Source: Mycolicibacterium senegalense
Lineage (GTDB): Bacteria; Actinomycetota; Actinomycetes; Mycobacteriales; Mycobacteriaceae
Assembly (NCBI RefSeq): GCF_019645875.1
Contig: NZ_CP081000.1
Span: 5,392,417 to 5,456,416 of the forward strand
DNA length: 64,000 nucleotides
Reading direction: 5' to 3'
A program made the translations under genes and the position numbers. Numbering within the stretch: position 1 is the stretch's first letter; every line of letters begins with the position of its first letter. Below the pieces are notes generated by a model. That model ran no database searches. It was not told the origin of the DNA and saw only the letters and a list, made by a program, of their open reading frames with translations. Below are positions 35,823 through 47,034 of the stretch, piece after piece.

Positions 35823-36086
35823 TCAGGCGGGACCGACCACCGGCAGCAGCGCCATCTCCCTGGCGTTCTTGATCGCCGTGGCGACCTGCCGCTGCTGCTG
35901 CGGCGTGAGCCCGGTGACGCGCCGGGACCGGATCTTGCCCCGCTCGCTGATGAACGTCCGCAACAGCTGGACGTCCTTATAGTCCACCTCCGTGATGCCC
36001 ATGGCGGTCAGCTGATTACGCCTCGGCTTCCTGGGATCAGGGGCCGGGGGTCGCTTCTTGGCGTTCTTGCGTGAGCTCGGCGCCAT
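35823..36086 (-). CDS. rpsR2: Zinc-independent 30S ribosomal protein S18
   Basis: This 87-residue S18 homologue ([48 protein letters not shown]) contains no cysteine, unlike the zinc-binding form. Such C-minus paralogues replace the zinc-binding protein when zinc is scarce and free the metal. It is the last gene of a four-gene operon; its ATG overlaps the S14 stop (TGATG). The cobalamin riboswitch begins just downstream. Confidence 0.95.
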   Translation of the reverse strand: MAPSSRKNAKKRPPAPDPRKPRRNQLTAMGITEVDYKDVQLLRTFISERGKIRSRRVTGLTPQQQRQVATAIKNAREMALLPVVGPA

Positions 36087-36391
36087 CACCAACTCGACTT
36101 CCGTACGCCCGGCAGTTCACCGCGGTGTGCCAGCTCGCGCACCCGCACTCGCGACAGGCCGAACTTGCGCAGATGCCCGCGCGGGCGCCCATCGACGGAA
36201 TCTCGATTGCGCAGTCGCACCGGGCTGGAATCCCGCGGCAGGCGTTGCAGCGCCGAGACGGCAGCTGCCTTCTGCTCACGGGTGCTGGCCGGATTGCGGA
36301 TGGCCTCTTTGAGCTCGGCCCGCCGTTCGGCGTAACGCTCCACGAGTTTTCGGCGTTGTTCGTTCTTGACGATCTTGGATCGCTTGGCCAT
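36086..36391 (-). CDS. rpsN2: Zinc-independent 30S ribosomal protein S14
   Basis: This 101-residue long-form S14 ([14 protein letters not shown] ... [33 protein letters not shown]) lacks the CxxC zinc motifs. It is the third gene of the zinc-sparing operon and overlaps both neighbours by one base (TGATG), so the four genes are translationally coupled. Confidence 0.96.
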   Translation of the reverse strand: MAKRSKIVKNEQRRKLVERYAERRAELKEAIRNPASTREQKAAAVSALQRLPRDSSPVRLRNRDSVDGRPRGHLRKFGLSRVRVRELAHRGELPGVRKSSW

Positions 36392-36555
36392 CAGCGTTCC
36401 TCGCGGAAGTCGACGTGGCGGCGGATGACCGGGTCGTACTTTCGCAGCACGATCCGGTCGGGGTCGTTGCGGCGGTTCTTGCGGGTGACGTACGTGTAAC
36501 CGGTTCCCGCCGTGGACTTCAGCTTCACGATCGGACGAATATCGGTGCTTGCCAT
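36391..36555 (-). CDS. rpmG: Zinc-independent 50S ribosomal protein L33
   Basis: This short gene encodes 54 residues, beginning [17 protein letters not shown] and containing [22 protein letters not shown]. It has no cysteine, so it is the C-minus form of L33. The ATG at 36555 shares its first base with the L28 stop, and its stop overlaps the S14 start. The length is normal for L33. Confidence 0.95.
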   Translation of the reverse strand: MASTDIRPIVKLKSTAGTGYTYVTRKNRRNDPDRIVLRKYDPVIRRHVDFREER

Positions 36556-36791
36556 CAGATTTTCTCTCCCGCGCTACGCAGCCGAGCGACCACGGCTTCG
36601 ATGCCGTCGCGGTCGATCACCTTGATTCCCTTGGCGCTGACCCGAAGTCGGATCCGGCGGCCCTCGGAGGGCAGGTAGTACGTCTTGTTCTGGATGTTGG
36701 GGTTCCAGCGTCGGCGACTGCGCTTGTGCGAGTGCGACACCGTGTTGCCGAACCCGGGCGAGCGCCCGGTGACTTGGCAGTGGGCAGACAT
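36555..36791 (-). CDS. rpmB2: 50S ribosomal protein L28, C-minus type
   Basis: This 78-residue L28 (MSAHCQVTG ... [14 protein letters not shown]) keeps a single cysteine near the N-terminus but no second pair, so it cannot form the four-cysteine zinc site. It is the first gene of the operon, with AAGGAGA ahead of the ATG and the Zur box 28 bases upstream. Confidence 0.95.
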   Translation of the reverse strand: MSAHCQVTGRSPGFGNTVSHSHKRSRRRWNPNIQNKTYYLPSEGRRIRLRVSAKGIKVIDRDGIEAVVARLRSAGEKI

Positions 36792-36818
36792 CGGTCTCCT
36801 TCGGATGGGGTACCCTCA

Positions 36819-36839
36819 CGATAATGATAATCGTTTTCA
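36819..36839. promoter_or_regulatory. Zur box between rpmB2 and the COG0523 gene
   Basis: Read on the minus strand the site is TGAAAACGATTATCATTATC followed by G. It lies in the 70-base divergent region between the zinc-sparing ribosomal operon and the COG0523-L31 operon. Both are established Zur targets in mycobacteria, so this site serves as the reference for the other two boxes in this window. Confidence 0.88.
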
Positions 36840-36861
36840 ACAACAACTCCGGGGAGGTGCA

Positions 36862-38040
36862 GTGCGAACCCCTGTAGTGCTGATCGCCGGACAAGGTGAC
36901 ACCGACCAAGTCGCAGCACAGCTGGCCCTCAAACCGGGCACAGTCCTGGTGCGCCACGCATTCGACGGCCAGGTGGTGCTGCGGACCGTGTCCGACAGCA
37001 GCGGCACATCCGAACTCGCTCTCGAGCTGGCGCACGGCTGCGTCTCCTGCACAGTGCGCGACGACCTGCTGATCCTGCTGCGGCGGCTACACCGGCGCGA
37101 TGACGTGGACCGCATCGTCGTGCAGTTGATGCCCTGGCTGGAGGCCGAGCCCGTGTGCTGGGCCATCAACACCATCCGGGTGCACGTCGGTCCCGGCTAC
37201 ATCGACGGGCCCGCCGCCCGCGACGTCACCATCGACGCGGTGATCGCCTGCCTGGACACCTCGGTCTGGTTAGCGCAGTCGGTCGGTGACGACGAGCTGC
37301 CCGACGGACGCACGGTCGCCCAGGTGGTCGTCGGCCAGGCCGAGTTCGCCGACATGCTGGTACTCAACGAACCCGACGCCACCACCCTGGCGGTGTTGCG
37401 CCGGCTCGCTCCCCGCGCCCGCATCACCGTCGGCCCTGACCACGTCGAACTCGGCCTGGCGCACCTGGAGGCGAACAGCCCACGCGGACGCACCGCCACC
37501 CCGCACGATCCACTGCTGGCCGGTGAACCACCGTTGGAGCCCGACGACGAGGTCATCATCGTCGAGTTCGCCGCGCGCCGGCCGTTTCACCCGACGCGAC
37601 TGCACGACGCGATAGACCACCTGCTCGACGGCGTCGTGCGTACCCGCGGCCGGGCCTGGCTGGCCAACCGGCCGTCCGACGTCATGTGGATCGAATCTGC
37701 GGGCGGCGGAATGCATTTCAGCAATGCTGGGCGCTGGCTGGCGGCGATGGACGACACCGAGCGCGCCTACGCCGACCCCGAACGCCTGGCGATCGCCGCG
37801 ATCGACTGGCATCACCAGTTCGGTGACCGGCACATCTCGTTGACGGTGTTGGTCTGCGGCGCCCGGCCCGGCGAGGTGATCGAGGCACTGAGCGGCGCGT
37901 TGCTCACCGACGACGAGCTGGCACGACCGCACGAGTGGCCCGCTTACCCCGACCCATTCGGCGATTGGCACGAAGAACCGTGTCAGCCCGCGATCGACGA
38001 ACCCGCATCATCCGTTCACACAGAAGGGGAATCCCAGTGA
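36862..38040 (+). CDS. COG0523 (CobW C-terminal) protein of the Zur regulon, Rv0106-like
   Basis: This 392-residue protein resembles M. tuberculosis Rv0106: it has the metal motif HGCVSC (58-63) and a CobW C-terminal domain ([32 protein letters not shown]). Where G3E GTPases have a P-loop, it reads [10 protein letters not shown], so the Walker A lysine is missing and GTP hydrolysis is doubtful. The family is thought to deliver zinc under starvation. The GTG at 36862 follows GGGGAGG; the longer frame passes through the Zur box and is rejected. Confidence 0.88.
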   Translation: MRTPVVLIAGQGDTDQVAAQLALKPGTVLVRHAFDGQVVLRTVSDSSGTSELALELAHGCVSCTVRDDLLILLRRLHRRDDVDRIVVQLMPWLEAEPVCWAINTIRVHVGPGYIDGPAARDVTIDAVIACLDTSVWLAQSVGDDELPDGRTVAQVVVGQAEFADMLVLNEPDATTLAVLRRLAPRARITVGPDHVELGLAHLEANSPRGRTATPHDPLLAGEPPLEPDDEVIIVEFAARRPFHPTRLHDAIDHLLDGVVRTRGRAWLANRPSDVMWIESAGGGMHFSNAGRWLAAMDDTERAYADPERLAIAAIDWHHQFGDRHISLTVLVCGARPGEVIEALSGALLTDDELARPHEWPAYPDPFGDWHEEPCQPAIDEPASSVHTEGESQ

Positions 38041-38291
38041 AACCCGATATCCACCCCGACTATCACCCCGTGGTGTTCCAGGACGCCTCCACCGGCACCC
38101 AGTTCCTCACCCGGTCGACGGCTACCAGTGAACGCACCGTCGAGTGGGCCACGCCGGACGGAGTGGTGACCTACCCGCTGATCGTTGTCGACGTCACCAG
38201 CGATTCTCACCCGTTCTGGACCGGATCGGCCCGGCACATCGACTCGGCCGGGCAGGTGGAGAAGTTCCGGCGTCGGTACGGCCGGCGGTAG
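38037..38291 (+). CDS. rpmE2: 50S ribosomal protein L31 type B (zinc-independent)
   Basis: This 84-residue type B L31 ([20 protein letters not shown] ... SDSHPFWTG ... [13 protein letters not shown]) lacks the CxxC motif of zinc-binding L31. The GTG start overlaps the COG0523 stop (GTGA), so both are made from the same Zur-controlled transcript. Confidence 0.95.
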   Translation: MKPDIHPDYHPVVFQDASTGTQFLTRSTATSERTVEWATPDGVVTYPLIVVDVTSDSHPFWTGSARHIDSAGQVEKFRRRYGRR

Positions 38292-38306
38292 CTCTAGGGT
38301 TGGGCC

Positions 38307-39230
38307 ATGCGGCTCAAGCCCGGCAGGCCCGACCTGACTTCCTACGCGCGGTTTTTCGACGCACCGCCGGCGACGGCCGAGTCCCGGGTCACGGTCACCT
38401 GGGCCGGGGTCAGCACTCTGCTGGTGGACGACGGCACCTCGGCGGTCCTCACCGACGGATTTTTCTCCCGGCCCGGGCTGCCGAACGTCGTCCTGGGCAA
38501 GCTTTCGCCGTCCTTGCCGCGCATCGACGGCAGCCTGGCCCGCCTCGGGATCGACAAGCTCGAAGCGGTGCTGCCGGTACACACTCACTTCGACCACGTC
38601 ATGGATTCGGCAGTGGTCGCCGAACGCACCGGCGCCCGACTGGTGGGCGGCACCTCGACGGCCCAGGTCGGCATCGGCGGCGGCCTGGATCCCGAGCGGA
38701 CGGTGACCGTCACACCCGGTGAAGCCGTCCGGCTCGGCGCCTATGACGTGACGTTGTTCGAGTCCGAACACTGCCCACCGGACCGCTTTCCCGGCACGAT
38801 CACCACGCCCGTCATACCGCCGGTCAAGGTCGCGGCCTACAGGTGCGGAGAAGCCTGGTCGACGCTGGTGCATCATCGGCCCAGCGACCGCCGGCTGTTG
38901 ATCGTCGGCAGTGCGGGCGCGGTCCCCGGCGCACTGGCCGGACAGCGAGCCGAGGTGGTGTACCTCGGGATCGGTCAGCTCGGGCTGCAATCCGAGCAGT
39001 ATTTCGAAAGCTACTGGGCCGAGACCGTGCGTACGGTCGGCGCGCGCCGCGTCGTGCTGATTCACTGGGACGACTTCTTCCGCCCGCTGCACAAACCGCT
39101 GCGCACCTTGCCGTACGCCGGTGACGACCTCGACGTCTCGATGCGGATCCTGACCCGGCTGGCCGAACGCGACGGGGTGAGCCTGCACCTGCCGACGCTG
39201 TGGGAACGCGCCGATCCGTGGATCAATTGA
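38307..39230 (+). CDS. Metallo-beta-lactamase-fold hydrolase (Rv3577-like)
   Basis: This 307-residue protein has the MBL metal motif HTHFDH (92-97), later ligands in SEHCPPD and LIHWDD, and the UlaG/NAPE-PLD-like arrangement. By position (next to the arsB2-like gene and rlmB) it matches Rv3577. The substrate is unknown. It starts 15 bases after rpmE2, so it could be read from the Zur promoter as well as from its own. Confidence 0.85.
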   Translation: MRLKPGRPDLTSYARFFDAPPATAESRVTVTWAGVSTLLVDDGTSAVLTDGFFSRPGLPNVVLGKLSPSLPRIDGSLARLGIDKLEAVLPVHTHFDHVMDSAVVAERTGARLVGGTSTAQVGIGGGLDPERTVTVTPGEAVRLGAYDVTLFESEHCPPDRFPGTITTPVIPPVKVAAYRCGEAWSTLVHHRPSDRRLLIVGSAGAVPGALAGQRAEVVYLGIGQLGLQSEQYFESYWAETVRTVGARRVVLIHWDDFFRPLHKPLRTLPYAGDDLDVSMRILTRLAERDGVSLHLPTLWERADPWIN

Positions 39231-40462
39231 TACTCGCGCTCATCGCGCTGGCCGTCGTGCTGGTGTTCGCGCTGGCGCGGCCCGAGGGCTGGCCCGAGGC
39301 CGTCGTCGCGATCCCGGCCGCCGGGTTGCTCATCGCGCTCGGGGTGATCTCGACGGACGACGCGCTCACCGAAGTCCAGCGACTGCTGCCCGTGGTCGGA
39401 TTCCTGGCCGCCGTGCTGGTGCTGGCGCACTTGTGTGACGACGAAGGCCTGTTCCACGCCGCGGGCACGCTGATGGCCCGGGCCAGCCGGGGTGACTCCC
39501 GGCGGCTGCTGACCCGGGTGTTCCTGATCGGGGCGACGACAACGGCGGTGTTGAGCCTGGACGCGACCGTCGTGCTGTTGACACCCGTGGTGCTGGCCAC
39601 CGCCCGCACGCTGGCGATACCGCCCCGGCCGCACGCGTACGCCAGCGCACATCTGGCCAACTCGGCTTCGTTGCTGTTTCCGGTGTCCAACCTGACCAAC
39701 CTGTTGGCCTTCGCGGTGGCCGGGTTGTCCTTCACCCAGTTCACCGCGGTGATGGCCCTGCCCTGGCTGGCTGCCATCGGCGTCGAATTCGTCCTGCTGC
39801 GTCTGCTCTTCCGCCGCGAGTTGAACCGGCCGGCCGCCGAGGTAACGCCGCCGCCGGCCGAAGTTCCGGTGTTCGTGCTCGTGGTGCTCGGTTTGACGCT
39901 GGCGGGTTTCGTCCTCACGTCGGTGCTGGACGTGTCACCGGCCTGGGCGGCCCTGTCCGGCGCCGTGGTGCTCGGGGTGCGCAGCCTGGCCCAGCGCCGC
40001 AGCACGGTCGGCGGCATCGTGCGCGCAGTCAATGTGCCGTTCCTGGCGTTCGTGCTGTGCCTGGGCGTCGTGGTCGACGCGGTCGTCCGCAACGGCCTCG
40101 GCGACGCCATGCGCGGCGTGCTGCCCGTCGGTGACTCGTTGCCCGCGCTGTTGGGTCTGGCTGCGGTGGCGGCCGTGCTGGCCAATCTGGTCAACAACCT
40201 GCCCGCGGTGCTGGTATTGCTGCCGCTGGTAGCCGGCGCCGGGCCGGCCGCGGTGCTGGCCGTGCTGATCGGGGTCAACGTCGGCCCCAACCTGACCTAT
40301 GTCGGATCGCTGTCGAATCTGCTGTGGCGCAACGTGGTTCACCAGCAAGGGCTGCCGGCACGGTTCACCGAGTTCAGCCGGGTCGGGCTGGTGACGGTGC
40401 CGCTGACCCTGGCCGCGTCCGTGGGCGCGCTCTGGGTCGGCCTGCAGCTCTTCGGCGGATAG
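39218..40462 (+). CDS. arsB2: ArsB/NhaD-superfamily permease (arsB2-like)
   Basis: This 414-residue protein has about eleven membrane helices and ion-transporter superfamily motifs (SLDATVVLLTPVVLA, NLVNNLPAVLVLLPL, VGPNLTYVGSLSNLLW). The GTG at 39218 overlaps the MBL gene by 13 bases. The mycobacterial arsB2 name is by position and family; the substrate could be arsenite or another anion. No arsR or arsC is nearby. Confidence 0.85.
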   Translation: MDQLILALIALAVVLVFALARPEGWPEAVVAIPAAGLLIALGVISTDDALTEVQRLLPVVGFLAAVLVLAHLCDDEGLFHAAGTLMARASRGDSRRLLTRVFLIGATTTAVLSLDATVVLLTPVVLATARTLAIPPRPHAYASAHLANSASLLFPVSNLTNLLAFAVAGLSFTQFTAVMALPWLAAIGVEFVLLRLLFRRELNRPAAEVTPPPAEVPVFVLVVLGLTLAGFVLTSVLDVSPAWAALSGAVVLGVRSLAQRRSTVGGIVRAVNVPFLAFVLCLGVVVDAVVRNGLGDAMRGVLPVGDSLPALLGLAAVAAVLANLVNNLPAVLVLLPLVAGAGPAAVLAVLIGVNVGPNLTYVGSLSNLLWRNVVHQQGLPARFTEFSRVGLVTVPLTLAASVGALWVGLQLFGG

Positions 40463-40521
40463 GCGACACCGTTAACTTGCCGGTGCCGCCCCGTTCGCAT
40501 TGACCCGGTAGCACGGCAGGG

Positions 40522-42074
40522 GTGAGCGACAACGCGAAAGTCAGCAGGCGAACGTTGTTGTTGGTGGGCGGCACCACTGCGATATTGGGAGCCGGCGCGG
40601 GAGCCGCCGTCGATGACGCGATCCGATCCTCTGGGCCCGAACTCTGGCAACGTGCGGACCGCAGCGACGCTCCCCGGGTCAGCGGACTGCACCTGCAGTA
40701 CGGAGCCGACGCCTCATCCGAGGTGGTGGTGTCCTGGCACACCGCAGCCCGGGTGAGCAATCCGCGCGTCATGTACGGCACCCCGAACGACGGCTTCGGC
40801 GAGACCGTCGCCGCTGACACCGTCACGTACCGCGATGGGCAGTCGGGCACCGAGGTACGGGTACATCACGCCCGGCTCACCGGACTGCTGCCCGACACCG
40901 ACTACATCTACGGTGCGGTGCACGACGGTACGAGCCCGGAACTGGGTACCGCCCGGACCGCACCTCGGGGCCGGGCAGCGTTGCGGTTCACCAGTTTCGG
41001 TGACCAGTCCACCCCGACTCTGGACGCGATGGTGGCCAATGCGTTCGGCAGCGACAACCGCGGTTCGCCTGCCGCAGGCGATATCACGACCGCAGTCGAG
41101 AACGCCCGGCCGTTGTTCAACCTGGTCAACGGGGATCTCTGCTACGCCAACCTGTCCGGCGACCGGATCCGAACCTGGTCGGATTGGTTCGAGAACAACT
41201 CCCGCTCAGCACGGCACCGGCCCTGGATGCCCGCTGCGGGCAACCACGAGAACGAGCTGGGCAACGGCCCCATCGGATATGGCGCGTATCAGACGTACTT
41301 CGCACTGCCCGATTCCGGCGCGGACGCCGAGTTGCGCGGCATGTGGTACGCGTTCACCGCGGGTGCGGTACGGGTGATCAGCCTCAACAACGACGACGTG
41401 TGCTACCAGGACGGCGGGAACTCCTACGTCCACGGGTATTCCGGCGGAGCCCAGAAGCGTTGGCTGGAACGCGAATTGGAGCGCAGTAGCGCCGATGAGA
41501 GCATCGACTGGATCGTGGTGTGCATGCACCAGACCGCGGTGTCGACCGCTGACCGCACCAACGGCGCGGACCTGGGGATCCGGGAGAACTGGCTGCCGCT
41601 GTTCGACCGGTACGGCGTCGACCTGGTGGTGTGCGGACACGAGCACCACTACGAGCGTTCACATCCGATCCGTGGCGTGCAGCCGACAGACACCCTGACG
41701 CCGATACCGGTCGACGGTGACGGGGTGCCATCGATACCAGTCAGGGCACAGTGCATCTGGTGATCAGCGGGGGCGGTACCTCGATCCCGTCGAACCGGAT
41801 GTTCTTCCCCGAACCGCGCTGTCGCGTGCTGACCGGGGTGGGGGCGGTCGACCCCGCGCTGGGCAAGCGGACCCCGCGCTATGTCACCGAGGCGGCACCA
41901 TGGTCGGCGTTCCGCGACCGCGACCACGCCTACGGCTTTGTGATGTTCGACGTCGACCCCGGTTCACCGGGCGGCCAGACATCCATCGAGGCAACCTATT
42001 TCGCTGTCGACGGACCGTTCGGCCAGACCACGCCGGCGGATCACTTCACACTGCGCAAGCCGCGCCGGGCCTGA
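40522..42074 (+). pseudogene. Purple-acid-phosphatase-like phosphoesterase with a frameshift
   Basis: The first frame (GTG 40522 to a stop at 41763) has a twin-arginine-type signal (VSRRTLLLVGG), a fibronectin-like domain and metallophosphoesterase motifs (FGDQS, NGDLCYA, GNHENE, VCMHQT, GHEHHYER). After TPIPVDGDG the frame is lost. The expected end (DTSQGTVHLVISGGGTSIPSN ... HFTLRKP) continues in the +2 frame up to 42074. One frame change near 41715-41735 explains this. The first product would lack the last metal and C-terminal segments. A sequencing error is possible. Confidence 0.78.
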
Positions 42075-42075
42075 G

Positions 42076-43020
42076 TCAGAGACTGCGGCGCTGACGCGCG
42101 ATCTCGGCGAGCACCACACCGGCCGCCACCGAGGCGTTCAGCGACTCCGTCGGCCCGGCCATCGGGATCGAGACCACCGCATCGCAGCTCTCCCGCACCA
42201 GCCGGGACAGGCCCTTGCCCTCCGAGCCGACCACCACGACCATCGGACCGCTGCCCTCAAGCTCGTCGAGCGTGGTGTCACCACCGGCGTCCAAGCCGAC
42301 CACCTGCAGCCCGGCGTCGGCCCAACTCTTCAGCGTCCGAGTCAGATTCGTGGCCCGGGCCACCGGGGTACGTGCCGCGGCGCCGGCGCTGGTGCGCCAC
42401 GCCACCGCGGTCACCGAAGCCGAACGGCGCTGCGGGATCACCACGCCGTGCCCGCCGAACGCGGCCACCGAACGCACGATGGCACCCAGATTGCGCGGAT
42501 CGGAGATGTTGTCCAGCGCCACCATCAGCGCGGGCTCGCCAGAATCCCTGGCGGCCTTCAAAAGGTCGTCTGGATGGGCGTAGTTGTACGGCGGCACCTG
42601 CAGGGCCAGGCCCTGGTGCAACCCGTTGTTGCTCATCCGGTCCAGATCGTGCCGCTGGACTTCCAGGATCGAAATCCCGCGGTCGGCCGCGATCTGGACG
42701 GATTCGGTCAGCCGCTCGTCGGCCTCGGTGCCCAGCGCGACATAGAGCGCGGTGGCCGGGACCTTGGCCCGCAGGCACTCCACCACCGGGTTGCGGCCCA
42801 GCACCAACTCGGTGTCGTCGGTCTTACGGTGCCGGCCCTGCGCCTGACGCGCCGCCTTGGCGGCCTTCTTGGCGGCCGGATGGTGCGGGCGCTGATCCGC
42901 GCGCGGTGTGGCCCCACGGCCTTCCAGCCCGCGGCGACGCACCCCGCCGGACCCGACCGTGGGCCCCTTCTTCGTCCCCGGCTTGCGCACCGCGCCGCGC
43001 CGCTGCGAATTCCCGGCCAT
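42076..43020 (-). CDS. rlmB: 23S rRNA (guanosine-2'-O-)methyltransferase RlmB
   Basis: This 314-residue SPOUT (TrmH-family) methyltransferase has a basic disordered N-terminus of about 70 residues, the substrate domain ([14 protein letters not shown]) and the knot motifs [34 protein letters not shown] and [22 protein letters not shown]. It should methylate 23S rRNA (G2251 in E. coli numbering). The start directly follows the cysS stop, so the two genes are co-transcribed. Confidence 0.92.
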   Translation of the reverse strand: MAGNSQRRGAVRKPGTKKGPTVGSGGVRRRGLEGRGATPRADQRPHHPAAKKAAKAARQAQGRHRKTDDTELVLGRNPVVECLRAKVPATALYVALGTEADERLTESVQIAADRGISILEVQRHDLDRMSNNGLHQGLALQVPPYNYAHPDDLLKAARDSGEPALMVALDNISDPRNLGAIVRSVAAFGGHGVVIPQRRSASVTAVAWRTSAGAAARTPVARATNLTRTLKSWADAGLQVVGLDAGGDTTLDELEGSGPMVVVVGSEGKGLSRLVRESCDAVVSIPMAGPTESLNASVAAGVVLAEIARQRRSL

Positions 43021-44421
43021 CTATGCTCCGTTCCCGTCCACCAGTGCCCACTGAGGACCGTCGGCGGTGTCGGTGACCTCGATGCCGGCCGCTTTGAGCC
43101 GGTCCCGGATGGCGTCGGCGGCCGCCCAGTCCCGGTTTGCCCTGGCCTCGGCCCGGCCGGCCAGGGCCCACTGCACCAGCTCATCGACCGCTGCCAGCGC
43201 GGCCGACGTCTCGTCGCGGGACTCCCAGCGCTCGTCGAGCGGATCGCAGCCCAGGATGGCCATCATCGCCCGGATCGCGGTGGCCTGCGCCATCGCACCC
43301 TCATGGTCACCGGCGTCCAGCGCGCGGTTGCCCTCGGCGCGAGCCGCGTGCACCTCGGCCAGCGCCATCGGCACCGCGAGGTCGTCGTTGAGGGCGGCCG
43401 CGAACTTCGGCGTCCAGGCACCGACGGCGACGGCCCCGACGCGATTGCGTACCCGGTGCAGGAAGTCCTCGATGCCGCTGTAGGCCTTCACCGCATCCTG
43501 CAGCGCGTTCTCGGAGAATTCCAGCATGGACCGATAATGCGCGCTACCCAGGTAGTAGCGCAGCTCGGCAGCCCGAACCCGTTGCAGCACAGCAGGAATC
43601 GAGAGCACGTTGCCCAGCGACTTGCTCATCTTCTCGCCGCCCATGGTGACCCAGCCGTTGTGCAGCCAGTACCGGGCGAAGCCGTCACCCGCGGCCTGCG
43701 CCTGGGCGATCTCGTTCTCGTGGTGGGGGAAGACCAGGTCCATGCCGCCGGCGTGGATGTCGAACTCCGCACCCAGGTAGGCCTCACACATGGCCACGCA
43801 CTCGGTGTGCCAGCCCGGACGTCCCCGGCCCCAGGGCGTCGGCCACGACGGCTCACCGGGCTTGGCGCCCTTCCACAGCGTGAAATCGCGCTGATCGCGC
43901 TTGCCCGTCGCCACGCCCTCGCCCTGGTGCACGTCGTCGATGCGGTGTCCGGACAGCGCACCGTATTCGGGCAGGCTCAGCACGTCGAAGTAGACGTCGC
44001 CGCCTTGGGCGTAGGCATGGCCCTTCTCGATCAGCCGGTCGATGAGCTCGACCATCTGGGTGATGTGGCCGGTAGCCCTCGGTTCAGCCGAGGGCGGAAG
44101 CACGCCCAGCGCGTCATAGGCGGCGCTGAAGGCCCGCTCATAGGTCGCGGCCCACTCCCACCACGGCCGGCCGGCATCGGCCGCCTTGTTGAGGATCTTG
44201 TCGTCGATGTCGGTGACGTTGCGGATGAACGCAACGTCATATCCATTGGCGGTCAGCCAGCGGCGCAGCACGTCGAACGCGACTCCGCTACGGACATGAC
44301 CGATATGCGGCAAGCCCTGGACGGTGGCCCCGCACAGGTAGATCGAAGCGTGCCCCGGCCGCAGCGGTACGAAGTCTCGTACGGCACCCGCCATGGTGTC
44401 GTACAGCCGCAAATCGGTCAC
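43021..44421 (-). CDS. cysS: Cysteinyl-tRNA synthetase
   Basis: This 466-residue class I synthetase has the HIGH motif in [11 protein letters not shown], zinc ligands (starting with C in YLCGATVQ) and KMSKS in [11 protein letters not shown]. The start is the GTG at 44421 (VTDLRLYDT); the longer frame up to 44490 enters the intergenic region. Gene order ispD-ispF-cysS-rlmB is the usual mycobacterial one. Confidence 0.96.
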   Translation of the reverse strand: MTDLRLYDTMAGAVRDFVPLRPGHASIYLCGATVQGLPHIGHVRSGVAFDVLRRWLTANGYDVAFIRNVTDIDDKILNKAADAGRPWWEWAATYERAFSAAYDALGVLPPSAEPRATGHITQMVELIDRLIEKGHAYAQGGDVYFDVLSLPEYGALSGHRIDDVHQGEGVATGKRDQRDFTLWKGAKPGEPSWPTPWGRGRPGWHTECVAMCEAYLGAEFDIHAGGMDLVFPHHENEIAQAQAAGDGFARYWLHNGWVTMGGEKMSKSLGNVLSIPAVLQRVRAAELRYYLGSAHYRSMLEFSENALQDAVKAYSGIEDFLHRVRNRVGAVAVGAWTPKFAAALNDDLAVPMALAEVHAARAEGNRALDAGDHEGAMAQATAIRAMMAILGCDPLDERWESRDETSAALAAVDELVQWALAGRAEARANRDWAAADAIRDRLKAAGIEVTDTADGPQWALVDGNGA

Positions 44422-44440
44422 GACGTGCCAGCTTACCGGC

Positions 44441-44917
44441 CTATTCGGCAGGAACCACCAAAGCGCTGGCCATCGCGGCCAATCCTTCACCCCGCCCGGT
44501 CAGCCCGAGCCCGTCGGTGGTGGTGGCCGACACCGACACCGGCGCCCCCACCAGCTCGGTCAGCAGCCGCTGGGCCTCGTCCCGGCGCGGCCCGATCTTG
44601 GGCCGGTTTCCGATCACCTGCACGGTGGCGTTGCCGATCTCGAAGCCTGCGGCGTGCACCAGTCCGCGGACGTGACGCAACATGTCGGCGCCGGTCACGC
44701 CGCGCCATTCCGGCCGGTCGGTGCCGAAGACGCCGCCCAGGTCACCGAGCCCGGCCGCGCTGAGCAGCGCGTCGCACAGTGCGTGGGCGGCGACGTCGCC
44801 ATCCGAATGCCCGGCGCAGCCGTCGGCGCCTTCGAATTCCAGGCAGAGCAGCCAGCAAGGCCGGCCCACCTCGATCGGATGGACATCGGTACCGAGACCG
44901 ACCCTGGGAATCCTCAC
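44441..44917 (-). CDS. ispF: 2-C-methyl-D-erythritol 2,4-cyclodiphosphate synthase
   Basis: This 158-residue protein has the metal-binding DVHP (11-14) and the [20 protein letters not shown] motif of IspF, the fifth enzyme of the MEP pathway to isoprenoids. The GTG start overlaps the ispD stop (GTGA), so the two enzymes of the same pathway are made together. Confidence 0.96.
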   Translation of the reverse strand: MRIPRVGLGTDVHPIEVGRPCWLLCLEFEGADGCAGHSDGDVAAHALCDALLSAAGLGDLGGVFGTDRPEWRGVTGADMLRHVRGLVHAAGFEIGNATVQVIGNRPKIGPRRDEAQRLLTELVGAPVSVSATTTDGLGLTGRGEGLAAMASALVVPAE

Positions 44918-45585
44918 GCGCCACGCGCCATGACAGCCTCCGCGAGCAGCAGATCCAGAGGTGTCGTGATCTTGAAGGCCAGTGGGTCGCCCGCGACGGT
45001 CTGCACCGGCGTACCGATCTGCTCGACGAGCGAGGCGTCATCGGTGACCGCGCCGGTCCCGGCCCGCTGGTAGGCCCGGCGCAACACGTCGGTGCGGAAG
45101 CCCTGAGGCGTCTGTACGGCGCGCAGCCCGGCCCGCTCAGGAGTCCCCAGCACCGCGCCGTTGGCGTCGACCGCCTTGATGGTGTCGGCCAACGGAAGGC
45201 CGGGAACGACGGCGGCGTGGCCTTCGGCCAGCGCCGCAACCACCCGATCGATCAGTGAGGGAGGCGTCAGTGCCCGGGCGGCATCATGAACGAGAATGAA
45301 ATCCGGATCGCCGGCGGCCGCCAGCGCCAGCGCCACCGACTCTGTCCGGTCGGCACCCCCGGCCACGATCTGCGCACGCTCCCCGAACACCAAGATGGCT
45401 TCGTCGGTGAGCGCGGGCGGGACCGCGACCACGACCTTGTCGATCACCCCTGACGCCAGCAGCCCGTCCAGGGCATGCTCCAGCAGGGGTTTGTCCCCCA
45501 GATTGACGAACGCTTTCGGTCTGCCCGCACCCAGCCGCTCACCAGAGCCGGCTGCCGGGACGACCGCGACAGTTGTTGCCACCAC
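44914..45585 (-). CDS. ispD: 2-C-methyl-D-erythritol 4-phosphate cytidylyltransferase
   Basis: This 223-residue enzyme has the nucleotide-binding [17 protein letters not shown] (11-27) and [11 protein letters not shown] motifs of IspD, which joins CTP to methylerythritol phosphate. The GTG start lies three bases after the carD stop, giving a carD-ispD-ispF operon. Confidence 0.96.
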   Translation of the reverse strand: MVATTVAVVPAAGSGERLGAGRPKAFVNLGDKPLLEHALDGLLASGVIDKVVVAVPPALTDEAILVFGERAQIVAGGADRTESVALALAAAGDPDFILVHDAARALTPPSLIDRVVAALAEGHAAVVPGLPLADTIKAVDANGAVLGTPERAGLRAVQTPQGFRTDVLRRAYQRAGTGAVTDDASLVEQIGTPVQTVAGDPLAFKITTPLDLLLAEAVMARGA

Positions 45586-45588
45586 GCG

Positions 45589-46374
<786 letters not shown>

Positions 46375-46953
46375 GTGAACCGCTTCGCAATGCGCGCCTC
46401 GGCCGGTCTGGCCGCATGTGGCCTGACCGCAGCCGTTCTCACCGGTTGCAGCGCCGGGCAGGTCTCCCAGACGGCGACCCAGGAGCCCGCAGTCAACGGC
46501 GTCAACGCCCAGGCCGGCTCGATCTCGCTGCGCAACGTGCACCTGCGCGCCCCGCAGCAGAAGGACTATGTGGAGCCCGGCTCGGAGGCCGAACTGCTGT
46601 TCGTCGCGGCCAACAATTCCACCGAGGCGCCCAACAAGCTGGTCTCGATCACGACCACCGTCGGCGACGTGGCACTGTCCGGGGACCAGACCGTCCCGGC
46701 CGGCGGCGTTCTGGTGGTGGGCGAGCCCGACGGCCAGACCCAGCCGCTGGAGAAGACCGAGGCGGCCGAGGCCGTCACCGCGAAGGTCACCTTGACCAAG
46801 CCGGTCACCAACGGGCTGCTCTACGACTTCACGTTCAAGTTCTCCAACGGCGAAACCACTGTGGCCGTGCCGATTTCGGCCGGCGATGCGCCGCGGCGCA
46901 ACCAGGCCGGCGAAGAGCCGGCCGAGGATGCCGCGGCCGGCGGCCATCACTGA
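46375..46953 (+). CDS. lpqE: Lipoprotein LpqE
   Basis: This 192-residue protein has a signal peptide and lipobox VLTGC (cysteine 25). The mature domain ([11 protein letters not shown]-like [16 protein letters not shown] ... [13 protein letters not shown]) is of the copper-chaperone-like PCuAC shape seen in LpqE, and it ends in GGHH. Its position next to radA and carD fits Rv3584. Function is not established. Confidence 0.88.
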   Translation: MNRFAMRASAGLAACGLTAAVLTGCSAGQVSQTATQEPAVNGVNAQAGSISLRNVHLRAPQQKDYVEPGSEAELLFVAANNSTEAPNKLVSITTTVGDVALSGDQTVPAGGVLVVGEPDGQTQPLEKTEAAEAVTAKVTLTKPVTNGLLYDFTFKFSNGETTVAVPISAGDAPRRNQAGEEPAEDAAAGGHH

Positions 46954-47034
46954 TCTGAAGGATCTCTGACCGTCGCGGCCGCGACCCGGCGCGTGCACAC
47001 CGCCGCTGTCGGGACCGGCCGCTACTGTCACGGT

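Noticed and set aside
42448-44763. A 771-codon open frame on the plus strand
   Set aside because: It covers rlmB, cysS and part of ispF on the opposite strand and its translation is low-complexity Arg/Gly/Pro-rich.
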